From positions 1 to 64,000 of the forward strand of contig NZ_JASCIR010000011.1 of assembly GCF_029968095.1 (NCBI RefSeq): 64,000 nt of DNA, in the 5' to 3' direction. The stretch is from Streptomyces solicavernae (GTDB lineage Bacteria > Actinomycetota > Actinomycetes > Streptomycetales > Streptomycetaceae). Both the position numbers and the translations under genes were made by a program. Positions 1-8,082 of this stretch are shown piece after piece (the stretch's first letter is position 1; every line of letters begins with the position of its first letter). A model generated the notes under the pieces. It worked only from the letters and a program-made list of their open reading frames with translations. It ran no database searches and was not told the DNA's origin.

Positions 1-31
1 CCCCCCCCCCCCCCCCCCCGCCCCCCCCCCC
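1..31. repeat. Poly-C tract
   Basis: Nineteen C, one G, then eleven C at the left window edge, downstream of the lytic transglycosylase stop. Such a long homopolymer is rare even in Streptomyces and could be real, a slippage-prone site, or an assembly or sequencing artefact. Confidence 0.6.
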
Positions 32-59
32 GGCCCCCCGCCCGCCGGGCGGGAGGCCG
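31..59 (-). terminator. Hairpin after lytic transglycosylase gene
   Basis: CGGCC at 31-35 pairs with GGCCG at 55-59, and the inner CCCGCC/GGCGGG (41-46/48-53) extends the fold. It lies just past the stop codon at 70 on the minus strand, so a terminator role is likely. There is no U tract, as is common in this genus. Confidence 0.5.
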
Positions 60-69
60 GCCGTGGCGT

Positions 70-825
70 CTAGTACGGGCCGTTGACGTTGTCGATCGAG
101 CCGTACCGGTCGGCCGCGTAGTTGCAGGCCGCGGTGATGTTGGCGACCGGGTCGAAGCTGTCCGTCGACGTGCCGGGGACGTGGTAGGCCTCGAACGTGG
201 GGGCGATGACCTGCAGGAGCCCCTTGGACGGAGTTCCGGCGAGCGCGTTGGAGTCCCAGTTGTTGATGGCCAGCGGGTTGCCGGAGGACTCGCGCATGAT
301 GTTGCGGTGGATTCCCTCGTACGTGCCGGGGATGCCGTGCTCGGCCATGATGTCGAGCGATTCCTTGATCCAGCCGTCGAGGTCGTTGGTGTAGGACTTC
401 TTCGCCTTGGCCGCGGCGGGCTCGGCGGCGATCGCGCCCTTGCGCTCGGAGCGGTCGGCCCGCTCGGCGGACGCCCGGGAGTCGGCCGCCTTCTTGCCGA
501 GGGTGAGTTCGACGCCGGGGTGGATCAGCCGCGGGTTGTCGCCGACGGCGCTGCGGTTGTCCTCGTACAGCTTCTTCCAGCCGCCGCTCAGGTCATGCTC
601 CTGGGCGATCCCGGCGAGGGAGTCACCGGCGACGACGACGTAGGTCTTGGGGGCGGCGGCCTTCGCGGCCGTCACGGCGGGCTGGGCGGCAGCGGGCTGC
701 GCCGCGGCGGCGGCGGTCGCACCGAGCACCGGGAGGACGAGTACGGCCCCGCCCGTTCCGGCGAAGGCGATTCCCCGGCTGAGCGAACGGGACTTGGGGC
801 GGCGGTGCTTTCCCTTTGCGGGCAT
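70..825 (-). CDS. Secreted LysM lytic transglycosylase
   Basis: Predicted secreted peptidoglycan-cleaving enzyme of 251 aa. The ATG at 825 follows a GAGAGGA ribosome site. Longer in-frame extension upstream would overlap the riboswitch and is not used. The N-terminus has a basic stretch and an Ala-rich hydrophobic signal segment. A LysM domain follows (residues about 60-110, with the typical YVVVAGDSLAGIAQEH start), then an Ala/Lys-rich linker. The C-terminal 100 residues carry a lysozyme-like transglycosylase fold, with the catalytic Glu probably in the IMRESSGNP segment and the motif SKGLLQV. The architecture matches the Streptomyces secreted lytic transglycosylases that remodel walls in germination and growth. 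Expression is very likely set by the c-di-AMP riboswitch in its leader. Confidence 0.88.
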   Translation of the reverse strand: MPAKGKHRRPKSRSLSRGIAFAGTGGAVLVLPVLGATAAAAAQPAAAQPAVTAAKAAAPKTYVVVAGDSLAGIAQEHDLSGGWKKLYEDNRSAVGDNPRLIHPGVELTLGKKAADSRASAERADRSERKGAIAAEPAAAKAKKSYTNDLDGWIKESLDIMAEHGIPGTYEGIHRNIMRESSGNPLAINNWDSNALAGTPSKGLLQVIAPTFEAYHVPGTSTDSFDPVANITAACNYAADRYGSIDNVNGPY

Positions 826-884
826 GGCGCATTCCTCTCCGTGGCCTACGAGGTGAGCTGTCGGGTTCGGACGGGAGATGTCCG

Positions 885-1020
885 GTCGTCCTGCTGACGA
901 CTTCACCCCGAGCCGTTCCGGAATGCGGATCGGCGGCTTACCTGGGTCCCCCGCTCCTGCCGGTGCGTAAGTGAGTGGATGTGAGGGTTTCCGGACAGCG
1001 GCAGGATTCGGCGTTCCGTC
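885..1020 (-). ncRNA. c-di-AMP (ydaO/yuaA-type) riboswitch
   Basis: Read on the minus strand, the leader contains the hallmark core blocks of the ydaO family in actinobacterial form: GCCGAATCCTGCCG, GGCAGGAGCGGGGGACCCAG, GGTAAGCC and GGGGTGAAGTC, in that order. CTGCCG and CGGCAG can pair. The element lies 60-195 nt before the start of a secreted wall hydrolase, the usual position for this riboswitch in Streptomyces, where c-di-AMP lowers expression. Exact ends are approximate. Confidence 0.87.
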
Positions 1021-1387
1021 CGGATTGACGGTGACGTTAGGCGAGAAAGTCCGCGAGGAACAAGGCCGGAATTCGAATGGCGAATGCGCGACAGCCATTT
1101 CTGATGACGCGGAACCTTGCGCCCGCCTAGATCAATAAGCCTCAACTCGCCTGGCCCGACGCGGAAATGCGTGCGACGGTTCCCGGATCGGGGCGACTGA
1201 TTGATGTGATTCGATTCACGGAACCGGCGTGCGGGCGGGAATGCGGATCGAGTGCGTAAAGGCGTTAAGAGTTGGCTTTATGGCCTTAACTCGGACATTC
1301 CGCATCAGGGCGGTCGGGGCCGACAAAAGGGCCACGCACGGAAGTTGTCCTCCCGCGCGCGGCCTGCCTGTCGGATGTGACGTCTTC
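1021..1387. other. Intergenic region, promoter side of lytic gene
   Basis: No gene is supported in this stretch. It is less GC-rich than its surroundings and presumably holds the promoter of the riboswitch transcript. A six-base inverted repeat, GTTAAG/CTTAAC, lies near 1264-1289 with a 15-nt loop. I see no other recognisable site. Confidence 0.4.
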
Positions 1388-1423
1388 TCAGCCCCTCAGC
1401 CCCTCAGCCCCTCAGCCCCTCAG
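1388..1423. repeat. 8-bp tandem repeat at ligase stop
   Basis: The unit TCAGCCCC is repeated at 1388, 1396, 1404 and 1412, with a partial unit at 1420. On the minus strand each unit provides a TGA, and the ligase stop codon is one of them. Confidence 0.8.
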
Positions 1424-3020
1424 CTCCGGGTCCCGCGCCCTGCTCCGCGTCCCGCTCCCGCAGCGCGGGCTTGAGTACCTTGCCGCCCGCGTTGCGGGGG
1501 AGCTCCGTGACCGGTACCAGGTCCTTGGGCCGCTTGAACGAGGCGAGCCGCCCGTCGAGGAACTCCGTCAGCTCGGCAAGGGACAGTTCCGCCCCTGGGG
1601 CGACGGTGACGTACGCGACCGGCACCTGCCCCCAGCGCTCGTCCGGCCTGCCGATCACCGCGACCTCCCGCACGGCGGGGTGGGCGGCGACGGCGTTCTC
1701 CAGCTCGGCGCAGTAGATGTTCTCGCCGCCGCTGATGATCATGTCCTTCTTGCGGTCGACGACCCAGACGAACCCCTCGTCGTCCCGCCTGACCAGGTCC
1801 CCGGAGTGGAACCAGCCCCCTGCGAAGGCCTCCGCGGTCTCCTGCGGCTTCCGCCAGTACCCCTGCGTGAGCGTGGGCCCGCGGTAGACGATCTCGCCGA
1901 CCTCGCCCACCGCGACGTCGTTCATGTCCGGGTCGACGATGCGGTGCTGGATGCTCGGGATCGGCCGGCCGACCGAGCCGAGCTTGCGCAGCGAGTCCGC
2001 CCCGCGCAGCACACAGGTGATCGGCGAGGTCTCGGTCTGGCCGAACACCGCCACGTTGAGCGCGCCGGGGAACTTCTCCCCCATGGCCCGCAGCGTCGCG
2101 TCGCTCGCGGGGGCCGCACCCCAGCAGATGATCCGCAGCTTCAGGTCGCGCTTGTCGATGTCCGGCTCCGCGCAGAGCAGGTCCCACTGCTGCGGGACGT
2201 TGAAGACGACGGTGGCGCCCTCGGCCTCGTAGGCGTCGAGCACCGCCTTCGGGTCGAAGGCCCCCAGCGGATGGATCACGACCGTGCCGCCGACCAGGAT
2301 GTGCGCCACCATCGAGCCGAGCCCCGCGATGTGGAAGAAGGGCGCGGTCAGGAAGCCGACGTCGGAGTCGTCGGACATCTCCATCGCGCGCAGGCAGGTG
2401 ATCGCCTGCACCTGCAGGTTGCGGTGCGACAGCATCACCCCCTTCGGCCGCCCGGTGGTGCCCGAGGTGTACATGATCAGCGCGGTCGCCTCCTCGCTGA
2501 CGTCGGGCAGTTCCATCGGCTCGTACGACGCCAGGAACTCCTCGTACGCCAGGGCGCCCCCGGCCTCGTCCGCAAGGGCGCCCCCGGCCTCGTCCGGCCG
2601 GCCGATGACGAGGACCGTGCCGACCGACGCGGCGCCCGGCACCGACCGCAGCAGCGGCAGCAGCCGTGCGTCGACCACGATCGCCGAGGGGGTGCAGTCG
2701 GCGAGGATGTGGTCGAGCTCCAGCGGCGCGAGCCGGAAGCTGAGCGGCACGGCCATGGCGCCCAGGCTGTTCGCCGCGAACACGCCCTCCACGAACCACG
2801 GATGGTTGAGCGTCAGCAGAACCACGCGGTCACCGGCGGCCACGCCCCGGTCGGCGAGCCCGGCGGCCAACTGCAGCGATCGGCACGACAGTTGTGCCCA
2901 GGTCGTCGTCTCGCCGAGGTGGCGCAGCGCGGGCTTGTCGGGGCGCATCGCCGCGTGGGTGGCCGCCTGCGCCATCCAGTGATGCCGGAAGGACCAGGCG
3001 GGAGCCGTGCCGGTCGACAT
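1404..3020 (-). CDS. Acyl-CoA synthetase (AMP-forming, FadD family)
   Basis: Activates a carboxylic acid to its CoA thioester through an acyl-adenylate. The protein has 538 aa and starts at an ATG preceded by AGGAG. The P-loop-like motif YTSGTTGRPKG is at 184-194, followed by a typical YWRKPQET/GWFHSGDL adenylation core and a C-terminal GGKVLKP with the catalytic Lys. The substrate cannot be read from sequence. There is a short internal duplication, ADEAGGAL, near residues 143-158. It is the only complete fadD in the window, so it is a candidate to replace the broken FadD3-like ligase at 45.7 kb as HIP-CoA ligase, but nothing in its promoter ties it to the steroid genes. It is divergent from the tandem TetR gene. 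Confidence 0.88.
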   Translation of the reverse strand: MSTGTAPAWSFRHHWMAQAATHAAMRPDKPALRHLGETTTWAQLSCRSLQLAAGLADRGVAAGDRVVLLTLNHPWFVEGVFAANSLGAMAVPLSFRLAPLELDHILADCTPSAIVVDARLLPLLRSVPGAASVGTVLVIGRPDEAGGALADEAGGALAYEEFLASYEPMELPDVSEEATALIMYTSGTTGRPKGVMLSHRNLQVQAITCLRAMEMSDDSDVGFLTAPFFHIAGLGSMVAHILVGGTVVIHPLGAFDPKAVLDAYEAEGATVVFNVPQQWDLLCAEPDIDKRDLKLRIICWGAAPASDATLRAMGEKFPGALNVAVFGQTETSPITCVLRGADSLRKLGSVGRPIPSIQHRIVDPDMNDVAVGEVGEIVYRGPTLTQGYWRKPQETAEAFAGGWFHSGDLVRRDDEGFVWVVDRKKDMIISGGENIYCAELENAVAAHPAVREVAVIGRPDERWGQVPVAYVTVAPGAELSLAELTEFLDGRLASFKRPKDLVPVTELPRNAGGKVLKPALRERDAEQGAGPGAEGLRG

Positions 3021-3195
3021 GAGGACTCCTCAAGGGTCGGTCGTAAGGCAGGGGGGCGAACGGTGGTGGCTGCTGCGGCATTCTGCCGTTCAACACCCCC
3101 GCGCGAGAAGCGTCGTGACGCGATTTGTTAACGCGGAATCACCTGGCGAGCGGCCCGTCCCGGCTCCGTTCGACGTGTGGTTGACTGAGCCGCAT

Positions 3196-3225
3196 GTCCC
3201 CGTCCCCGTCCCCGTCCCCGTCCCC
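3196..3225. repeat. 6-bp tandem repeat GTCCCC x5
   Basis: Five perfect copies lie between the divergent ligase and TetR genes, 31 bp upstream of the TetR start. The spacing of this promoter region would change with repeat number. Confidence 0.8.
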
Positions 3226-3255
3226 GACCTCGTTCTCGAGACCGGCTGCCCGGTC

Positions 3256-4548
3256 ATGAGCACCGAGCAGATCTCCGCCACGCGCCCCCGCAACCGCCGG
3301 CAGCTCATCGTCGAGGCGGCCGGCCGGCTCTTCAGCGAGCGCGGCTACCACGCGGCGTCCATGGAGGACATCGCCGCGCGGGTCGGCATCAGCGCGGCGG
3401 CGCTCTACCGCCACTTCCCGAACAAGTACGCGCTGTTCGCGGAGTGTGCTCACACCTTGGTGGACCGGCTCGTCGCCGCCCTCGACCCGCTGCCGCCCGA
3501 CGCCGCCCCGGCGGACGTGTTCACCGCCCTCGCCCGCGTCACCGTCGCGCACCGTGCCTCGGGCGGCGTGTACCGCTGGGAGGCCAGGTACCTCGACCGT
3601 GCGGACCGCCGCCTGCTGCGCGCCAAGTTCGCCCGGGTGGTCGGCCGCGTCACCGAGGCCGTACGGCGTGAAGTCCCGCTGCCCGACGGGCAGTTGCGGG
3701 CGGTCGCGGCGCTCGGCGCGATCGGGTCGATCACCATGCACCGCACCTCCATCGCGCAACGCCGGGCCGAGGACCTGCTGTCGGCGTGCGCGCTGCGCGT
3801 GGCCGCGACGGACCCCGCGCCGCCCGCGACGGACCCCGCGACGGACCCCGGGCCGCCCGCGACGGACCCCGGGCCGCCCGCGACGGACCCCGGGCCGCCC
3901 GCGACGGACCCCGGGCCGCCCGCGACGGACCCCGCGACGGACCCCGCGCCGCCCGTGGCGGGCCCGCGCCGCGTCGAGCTGCCCGCTCTGCCCGTGCCGC
4001 ACTCGCGGCGGGCGGAGATCCTCGCCGCCGCCGTCCCGCTGTTCGCCCGCGACGGCTTCGCCCACGTCACCAACGGCCAGATCGCCCGCGCCGTCGGCCT
4101 CGCCCCGTCCGCGCTCTACCGCCACTACCCGGGCAAGGTCGACATCCTGGCGGCGGCCTGTCTGCAGGCGGCCCGGCTGCTCGCCCAGGCGGTGGACCGG
4201 AACCTGCGGGGCGTGGCCGGCCCGCGGGAGGCCGTCGAGGCGCTGGCGGCGACGTACGTGGCGTACAGCTTCGAGCACACCGCGCTCACGAGCGTGGCCG
4301 AGGCCGAGTTCGTCGGCCTGCCCGCCGCGCTGCGCCGCCCGCTGGTCCAGGCCCAGCGCGAGCACATCGCCGGCTGGGAACGGCAGTTGCGGCTCGCCCG
4401 CCCCGGCCTCGACCCGCGCCAGGCCCGGGTCCTGGTGCACGCCGGGTTCGGCGTGGTGGTCGAGGCCGGGCGGCACCTGCGCTGGCGGGACACCCCCGGC
4501 AACCGTGCGGCCGTGACCGGCCTTGTCGTAGGCGCCCTCGGGCTCTGA
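3256..4548 (+). CDS. Tandem double-domain TetR regulator
   Basis: A 430-aa DNA-binding regulator carrying two complete TetR-type helix-turn-helix domains in one chain. Domain 1 spans about residues 13-62 (LFSERGYHAASMEDIAARVG, then ALYRHFPNK). Domain 2 spans about 250-300 (LFARDGFAHVTNGQIARAVG, then ALYRHYPGK). Each is followed by its own helical ligand-type domain. They are joined by a low-complexity linker (about 184-232) made of repeated TDPGPPA units. The ATG at 3256 is chosen because the TetR fold begins there; the in-frame extension upstream encodes only a Val-Pro repeat. It is divergent from the acyl-CoA ligase and convergent with the lcp homologue. A normal TetR is about 200 aa and dimerises, so a fused pair could act as an intramolecular dimer. 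The ligand is unknown. Confidence 0.85.
   Translation: MSTEQISATRPRNRRQLIVEAAGRLFSERGYHAASMEDIAARVGISAAALYRHFPNKYALFAECAHTLVDRLVAALDPLPPDAAPADVFTALARVTVAHRASGGVYRWEARYLDRADRRLLRAKFARVVGRVTEAVRREVPLPDGQLRAVAALGAIGSITMHRTSIAQRRAEDLLSACALRVAATDPAPPATDPATDPGPPATDPGPPATDPGPPATDPGPPATDPATDPAPPVAGPRRVELPALPVPHSRRAEILAAAVPLFARDGFAHVTNGQIARAVGLAPSALYRHYPGKVDILAAACLQAARLLAQAVDRNLRGVAGPREAVEALAATYVAYSFEHTALTSVAEAEFVGLPAALRRPLVQAQREHIAGWERQLRLARPGLDPRQARVLVHAGFGVVVEAGRHLRWRDTPGNRAAVTGLVVGALGL
3807..3953 (+). repeat. 21-bp coding repeat in TetR linker
   Basis: Near-perfect 21-bp units (core GACGGACCCCGGGCCGCCCG) repeat in frame, about five copies plus shorter variants at both ends, encoding TDPGPPA. They form the linker between the two TetR halves. 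Confidence 0.85.
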
Positions 4549-4562
4549 GCCGCGCGGCAGGC

Positions 4563-5771
4563 TCAGGAGCCCGGCCGGTTCCCCGTCGGGATCACGATGG
4601 GCGTGGTCGTGCCCGAACTGCCGTTGTTCAGGAACGCCATGGCCAGCGCCCGTACGAACTGGTCGAACAGGTAGAAGGCGGCGGGCGCGACCGGGGTCAG
4701 GCCCTCGCGGAACAGGATGAAGGCCGGCCAGCCGGTGCGGATCAGGGCCGCCGACGCGGGGTCGCGCCGCAGGCCCAGCCAGTCGCCGATCTCGTCGCTC
4801 AGTACGTACCGCACGAACTCGTTGAGGAACCCGCGCGAGACCCCCAGGTCGACCTGGGAGGGCAACCCGAGCAGATCCTCCGCGAGTTGGACGCCCTCCG
4901 TCGTAGGGGCCAGGACCGGCGTCAGCACCTGGCCGGACTGCTCCTCCGCGGCGGCCCACGACCGGGGGATGTACTCGTCCCGCACCCCGAGCAGATGCAG
5001 CGCGACCTGCCAGCTGTGCAGGAAGGCCTCCTGGTCCTCGTCCGGGAACGGGACCCGCCACTCAAGCAGCTTCCGGCGTACGTACGTGCCGAGACTGTGG
5101 AACGTGACCAGGATGTCGGCGTTGCTGATCGGGATCTCCTGGTCCGAGCCCCCCGACCAGTGCGGCGACTGCGGCAGCAGATGACGCACCGCGGCGTGCA
5201 CCAGACGCGTCTTGTTGGCCGTCACCACGAACTGGCCCGACGGCTCGAACCCTCGAAGCTGCGCCAGGTCGTAGCCGAACGTGAACGTCTTGGCCGCCCG
5301 GTCCTTCATGTCGGCGCCGCCCGCCGACCAGTACACGCTCCGCGCCTCCCGCGGGATCACGGTGCTCATCAGGCCGCTGCCCAGGGCGTACAGCATGAAC
5401 AGGTACGAGTCCTTGCGCCGGTTGAAGTCGGCGGCGCGCGCCAGATTCGCCGGATCCGCCCAGGAGGGCAGCCGGTTGGCCTTCCGCAGCCAGGCGGCGA
5501 GGTCGGCCGGCAGGCCGGTGGGCAGGGGGTCGTCGTTGTTCACCCAGGACGCCAGCGCGGAGTTGACCGCGGGCACCCGGCCGTCCTCGATGAGGCGGAC
5601 CAGGAGCCGGTCCACCTCGTCGTCCCACACGTACTCCGGGTCGGCGCCCGTGCCGGTCCCGGCGACCGAGCCCCGCGGCGACCACGCCCAGGCGTCACCG
5701 GCGCCCGCCGCGCCCACGAGGCCGAGGGCGGCGCCGAGGGACAGGACCTTTCTGCGACTGAGACTGCTCAT
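4563..5771 (-). CDS. lcp: Latex-clearing protein (Lcp), DUF2236 rubber oxygenase
   Basis: Predicted secreted haem oxygenase that cleaves cis-1,4-polyisoprene to oligo-isoprenoid aldehydes/ketones. The 402 aa begin with a twin-arginine signal (SRRKVLSLGAALG). Residues known to matter in Streptomyces sp. K30 Lcp are all found at a constant offset of six: E142, R158, K161, T162, R189, H192 (axial haem ligand position) and R196, in the contexts PREARSVYW, KDRAAKTFTF and TRLVHAAVRHLLP. Length also fits (about 407 aa in K30). It is convergent with the tandem TetR; TetR-type regulators of lcp are known in Gordonia. A GGCGTGT/ACACGCC hairpin lies 24 bp upstream of the start. Identity is based on remembered family residues, not a search. 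Confidence 0.87.
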   Translation of the reverse strand: MSSLSRRKVLSLGAALGLVGAAGAGDAWAWSPRGSVAGTGTGADPEYVWDDEVDRLLVRLIEDGRVPAVNSALASWVNNDDPLPTGLPADLAAWLRKANRLPSWADPANLARAADFNRRKDSYLFMLYALGSGLMSTVIPREARSVYWSAGGADMKDRAAKTFTFGYDLAQLRGFEPSGQFVVTANKTRLVHAAVRHLLPQSPHWSGGSDQEIPISNADILVTFHSLGTYVRRKLLEWRVPFPDEDQEAFLHSWQVALHLLGVRDEYIPRSWAAAEEQSGQVLTPVLAPTTEGVQLAEDLLGLPSQVDLGVSRGFLNEFVRYVLSDEIGDWLGLRRDPASAALIRTGWPAFILFREGLTPVAPAAFYLFDQFVRALAMAFLNNGSSGTTTPIVIPTGNRPGS

Positions 5772-5794
5772 CGGCCTGCTCGCCTTCCTGGTAC

Positions 5795-5814
5795 GGCGTG
5801 TGGTTCAACACGCC
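5795..5814. promoter_or_regulatory. Inverted repeat upstream of lcp
   Basis: A perfect 7-bp inverted repeat, GGCGTGT-N6-ACACGCC, sits 24 bp upstream of the lcp start codon. It could be an operator for a TetR-like repressor or a 5'-UTR hairpin next to the AGGAAGG ribosome site. Confidence 0.45.
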
Positions 5815-5961
5815 TTGTTCTGCTCGTTGTTGGCGTTCTCCGCACGGTTCAGAGCTTGTTCCAGGATGTGATTTCCGATTAACATAGCGAGGCCTGGCAC
5901 GGTCGACAAGGGCTGCCGTCGGAGCGGTCGCCGCAGCTCCCGTCGCCGGCTGTCGGCCACA

Positions 5962-6657
5962 TCACGAGGGGTGCCGTGGCGCGTGGCCCGGGGCTGTGGC
6001 CCCAGCCTCCCTGCTCCCCGCCCGGCCCAGTTCCCGGACGAACTCCTCCGCCCGGGGCCAGGCCCCGTACCCCGCGGCGGGGTTGAGGTGTCCGACCGGG
6101 CCCAGGTCCACCAGTCGGCTGCCCCAGGCCCGGGCCAGGTCCGCGACCCGGCCGAACCCGGCGAGCGGGTCGTCGGTGCTCGCCGCGACGATGCTCGGGA
6201 AGGGCAGCGGCACGCGCGGCGTCGGCAGCCACCCGTGGTCCCGTAGCGCCCCCGGACCGGGGTACCCCTCGGGCAGCGGCGTCTCGAAGTCCGGCGGCGC
6301 CGCCAGGAGCGCGCCCGCGACCCGGTTCCCGTTGCCGCGGGCCGCCCAGTGCACGGTGGTCATCACCCCGGCACTGTGGGCCACCAGCACCACGGGCGAC
6401 GGGACGGGCTCCGCCACCGCGGCGTCCAGGGCGGCGACTTGGGCCGCGCGGCTCAGCCGGTCGCGGGTCAGCGGGGGGACGGTGCGCGCGCCGGGAATCC
6501 GCTCGGCGAGGAGCGTCTGCCAGTGGTCCGGCACGTGGTCGCGCATCCCGGGCACGATCAGGACACTCGGCCAGCGGGTCTCGGCGGTGCGGGTCTCGGC
6601 GGTGCGGTTCTCGGTGGCGGGGGTCTCGGCGGTGCGCGTCTCGGCGGTGCGGTTCAC
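5962..6657 (-). CDS. RBBP9/YdeN-type alpha/beta hydrolase
   Basis: Small serine hydrolase of about 231 aa in the RBBP9/YdeN family. It begins its fold with VLIVPGMRDHVPDHWQ, has the nucleophile in VAHSAG, an Asp in ASTDDPLAGF and the catalytic His in VGHLNPAAG. The start is uncertain: several GTG codons (6657, 6672 and further up) are in frame, and the first 25 residues are repeats of TAET. It is the last gene of a same-strand run with the MFS gene, the dioxygenase, quinone reductase and BKACE, so it may act on an ester or lactone of that pathway. Substrate unknown. Confidence 0.75.
   Translation of the reverse strand: MNRTAETRTAETPATENRTAETRTAETRWPSVLIVPGMRDHVPDHWQTLLAERIPGARTVPPLTRDRLSRAAQVAALDAAVAEPVPSPVVLVAHSAGVMTTVHWAARGNGNRVAGALLAAPPDFETPLPEGYPGPGALRDHGWLPTPRVPLPFPSIVAASTDDPLAGFGRVADLARAWGSRLVDLGPVGHLNPAAGYGAWPRAEEFVRELGRAGSREAGATAPGHAPRHPS
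6576..6657 (-). repeat. 15-bp coding repeat at hydrolase N-terminus
   Basis: About five in-frame 15-bp units (GGTCTCGGCGGTGCG on the plus strand), partly degenerate, encode a Thr-Ala-Glu-Thr-Arg repeat before the hydrolase domain. Confidence 0.75.
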
Positions 6658-6698
6658 GGTCGTACGTCTCACATTCGTACGTCCCACGTTCGTGCGTC

Positions 6699-8030
6699 TC
6701 ACGTCTGTGCCTCCGTATGCGTCGTAGGGGCGGCCGCGCTCGGGCCGCCGGTGGTCGCCGTCCGCAGCCCGAGGCGCAGCACGTCCCTCTCGTACGTACG
6801 CCTCCCCACAGCGAACGCGGCCGCCGCGCCCACCGCGGCCAGGGGCACCAGCTGCAGCGCGCCGAGCAGCCCGACGCGGTCCGCGAGCAGCCCCGTCACC
6901 GCGGGGCCCGGAGCCAGGCCGAGCAGGCTGTTGGCGAGCGTGAGCGTGGCCATGGCGGTCGCGGCGACGGCAGCCGGGGTCAGCGCCGTCACCATGGAGG
7001 CGGCCGGTCCCGCCGTGGCGTTGGACAGCAGCGTCCCGGCGCCGATCAGGACGAGCTGGAGCGCCCCGGCAGGCAGCTGGAACCCGGCCGTCAGCAGGAC
7101 CAGCGAACCGGCACTGCACACGATCGCCACGGTCCACTTCCGCGCGGCAAGGCGCCGGCTCACGCGGTCCGTGACGATCCCGCCGCCGATCATGCCGATC
7201 CCCGTGATCAGCGCGAACACCCCCGCCGCCAGGCCCGCCTTGGCCGGGGGCATCCCGTAGTACCGGTCGAGGAAGCTGGGCATCCAGGCGAGCAGGGCCA
7301 TCGCGATGAACATCTGCAGCCCGCTGCCGACGTACGCGCACCGCACCGACACGGACGAGAACAGCCGCGGCACCAGGACCCGGACCAGCTCCCGCCGCGC
7401 CACCGGGGCACGGTCGCCGCCACCGGTCCCGGCCCGCCCGAGCCGCTTCTCCGTGACCACGACGCGGTAGACCGCGGCAAGCACCAGCCCGAAGATCCCC
7501 ATCACGGCGAACGTCCAACGCCAGCCCAGGTGTTCGGCGACGACCCCGCCGATCGACACCCCGAGGACCGACCCGAAGGCGCCCCCGGCGATGAACGCAC
7601 CGGACAGCGTGGCCCGCAGCGTCACGGGGAACACGCTGAGGACCACCGCGATCCCGACGCTCCCGTACGCCGCCTCGCCCACGCCGACCATGAACCGGCC
7701 CAGGAACATCTGGCCGTAACTCGCGGACACGGCGCAGCCCAGGGTCGCCAGACTCCACACGACCGCCGCGAGGACCAGGCTCTTCACCCGGCCCCAGCGG
7801 TCCGCGAGCAGCGAGAGCGGGAAGGTGAGCACCCCGACCATCAGCGCCACGATGCCGCTCAGCGAGCCCAACTGGGCGTCGGACAGCTGCCATTCGGCCT
7901 TCAGCAGCGGGAAGACCGCGTTGAGCACCTGCCGTGACATGTAGTCCGACAGCAGCAGTCCGAAACTCAGGGCGAAGACCACCCACGCGTAGCGACGGGA
8001 CACCACCACCGGTCGGGGGCTCGTCGTCAT
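6699..8030 (-). CDS. MFS transporter (ACS-like)
   Basis: A 443-aa major facilitator with about 12 hydrophobic helices. The loop 2-3 signature LLADRWGRVKSL and the start YAWVVFALSFGLLLSDYMSRQVLNAVFP resemble anion:cation symporters for organic acids. The ATG at 8030 is chosen because the fold starts immediately after it. It lies between the dioxygenase and hydrolase genes on the same strand, so it probably imports the substrate of this catabolic cluster. The substrate cannot be inferred. Confidence 0.85.
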   Translation of the reverse strand: MTTSPRPVVVSRRYAWVVFALSFGLLLSDYMSRQVLNAVFPLLKAEWQLSDAQLGSLSGIVALMVGVLTFPLSLLADRWGRVKSLVLAAVVWSLATLGCAVSASYGQMFLGRFMVGVGEAAYGSVGIAVVLSVFPVTLRATLSGAFIAGGAFGSVLGVSIGGVVAEHLGWRWTFAVMGIFGLVLAAVYRVVVTEKRLGRAGTGGGDRAPVARRELVRVLVPRLFSSVSVRCAYVGSGLQMFIAMALLAWMPSFLDRYYGMPPAKAGLAAGVFALITGIGMIGGGIVTDRVSRRLAARKWTVAIVCSAGSLVLLTAGFQLPAGALQLVLIGAGTLLSNATAGPAASMVTALTPAAVAATAMATLTLANSLLGLAPGPAVTGLLADRVGLLGALQLVPLAAVGAAAAFAVGRRTYERDVLRLGLRTATTGGPSAAAPTTHTEAQT

Positions 8031-8082
8031 CCGCACCACCCACACGTCCTCATGCGCACCGCCCTCTCCTCCGCGATCCGGT

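Noticed and set aside
826..1098. N-terminal extension of the lytic transglycosylase
   Set aside because: It would translate the riboswitch core and put the signal peptide in the interior. The ATG at 825 has a ribosome site.
3007..3255. N-terminal extension of the tandem TetR protein
   Set aside because: The extension crosses the promoter gap and the GTCCCC repeat, giving only Val-Pro repeats. The TetR fold begins after the ATG at 3256.
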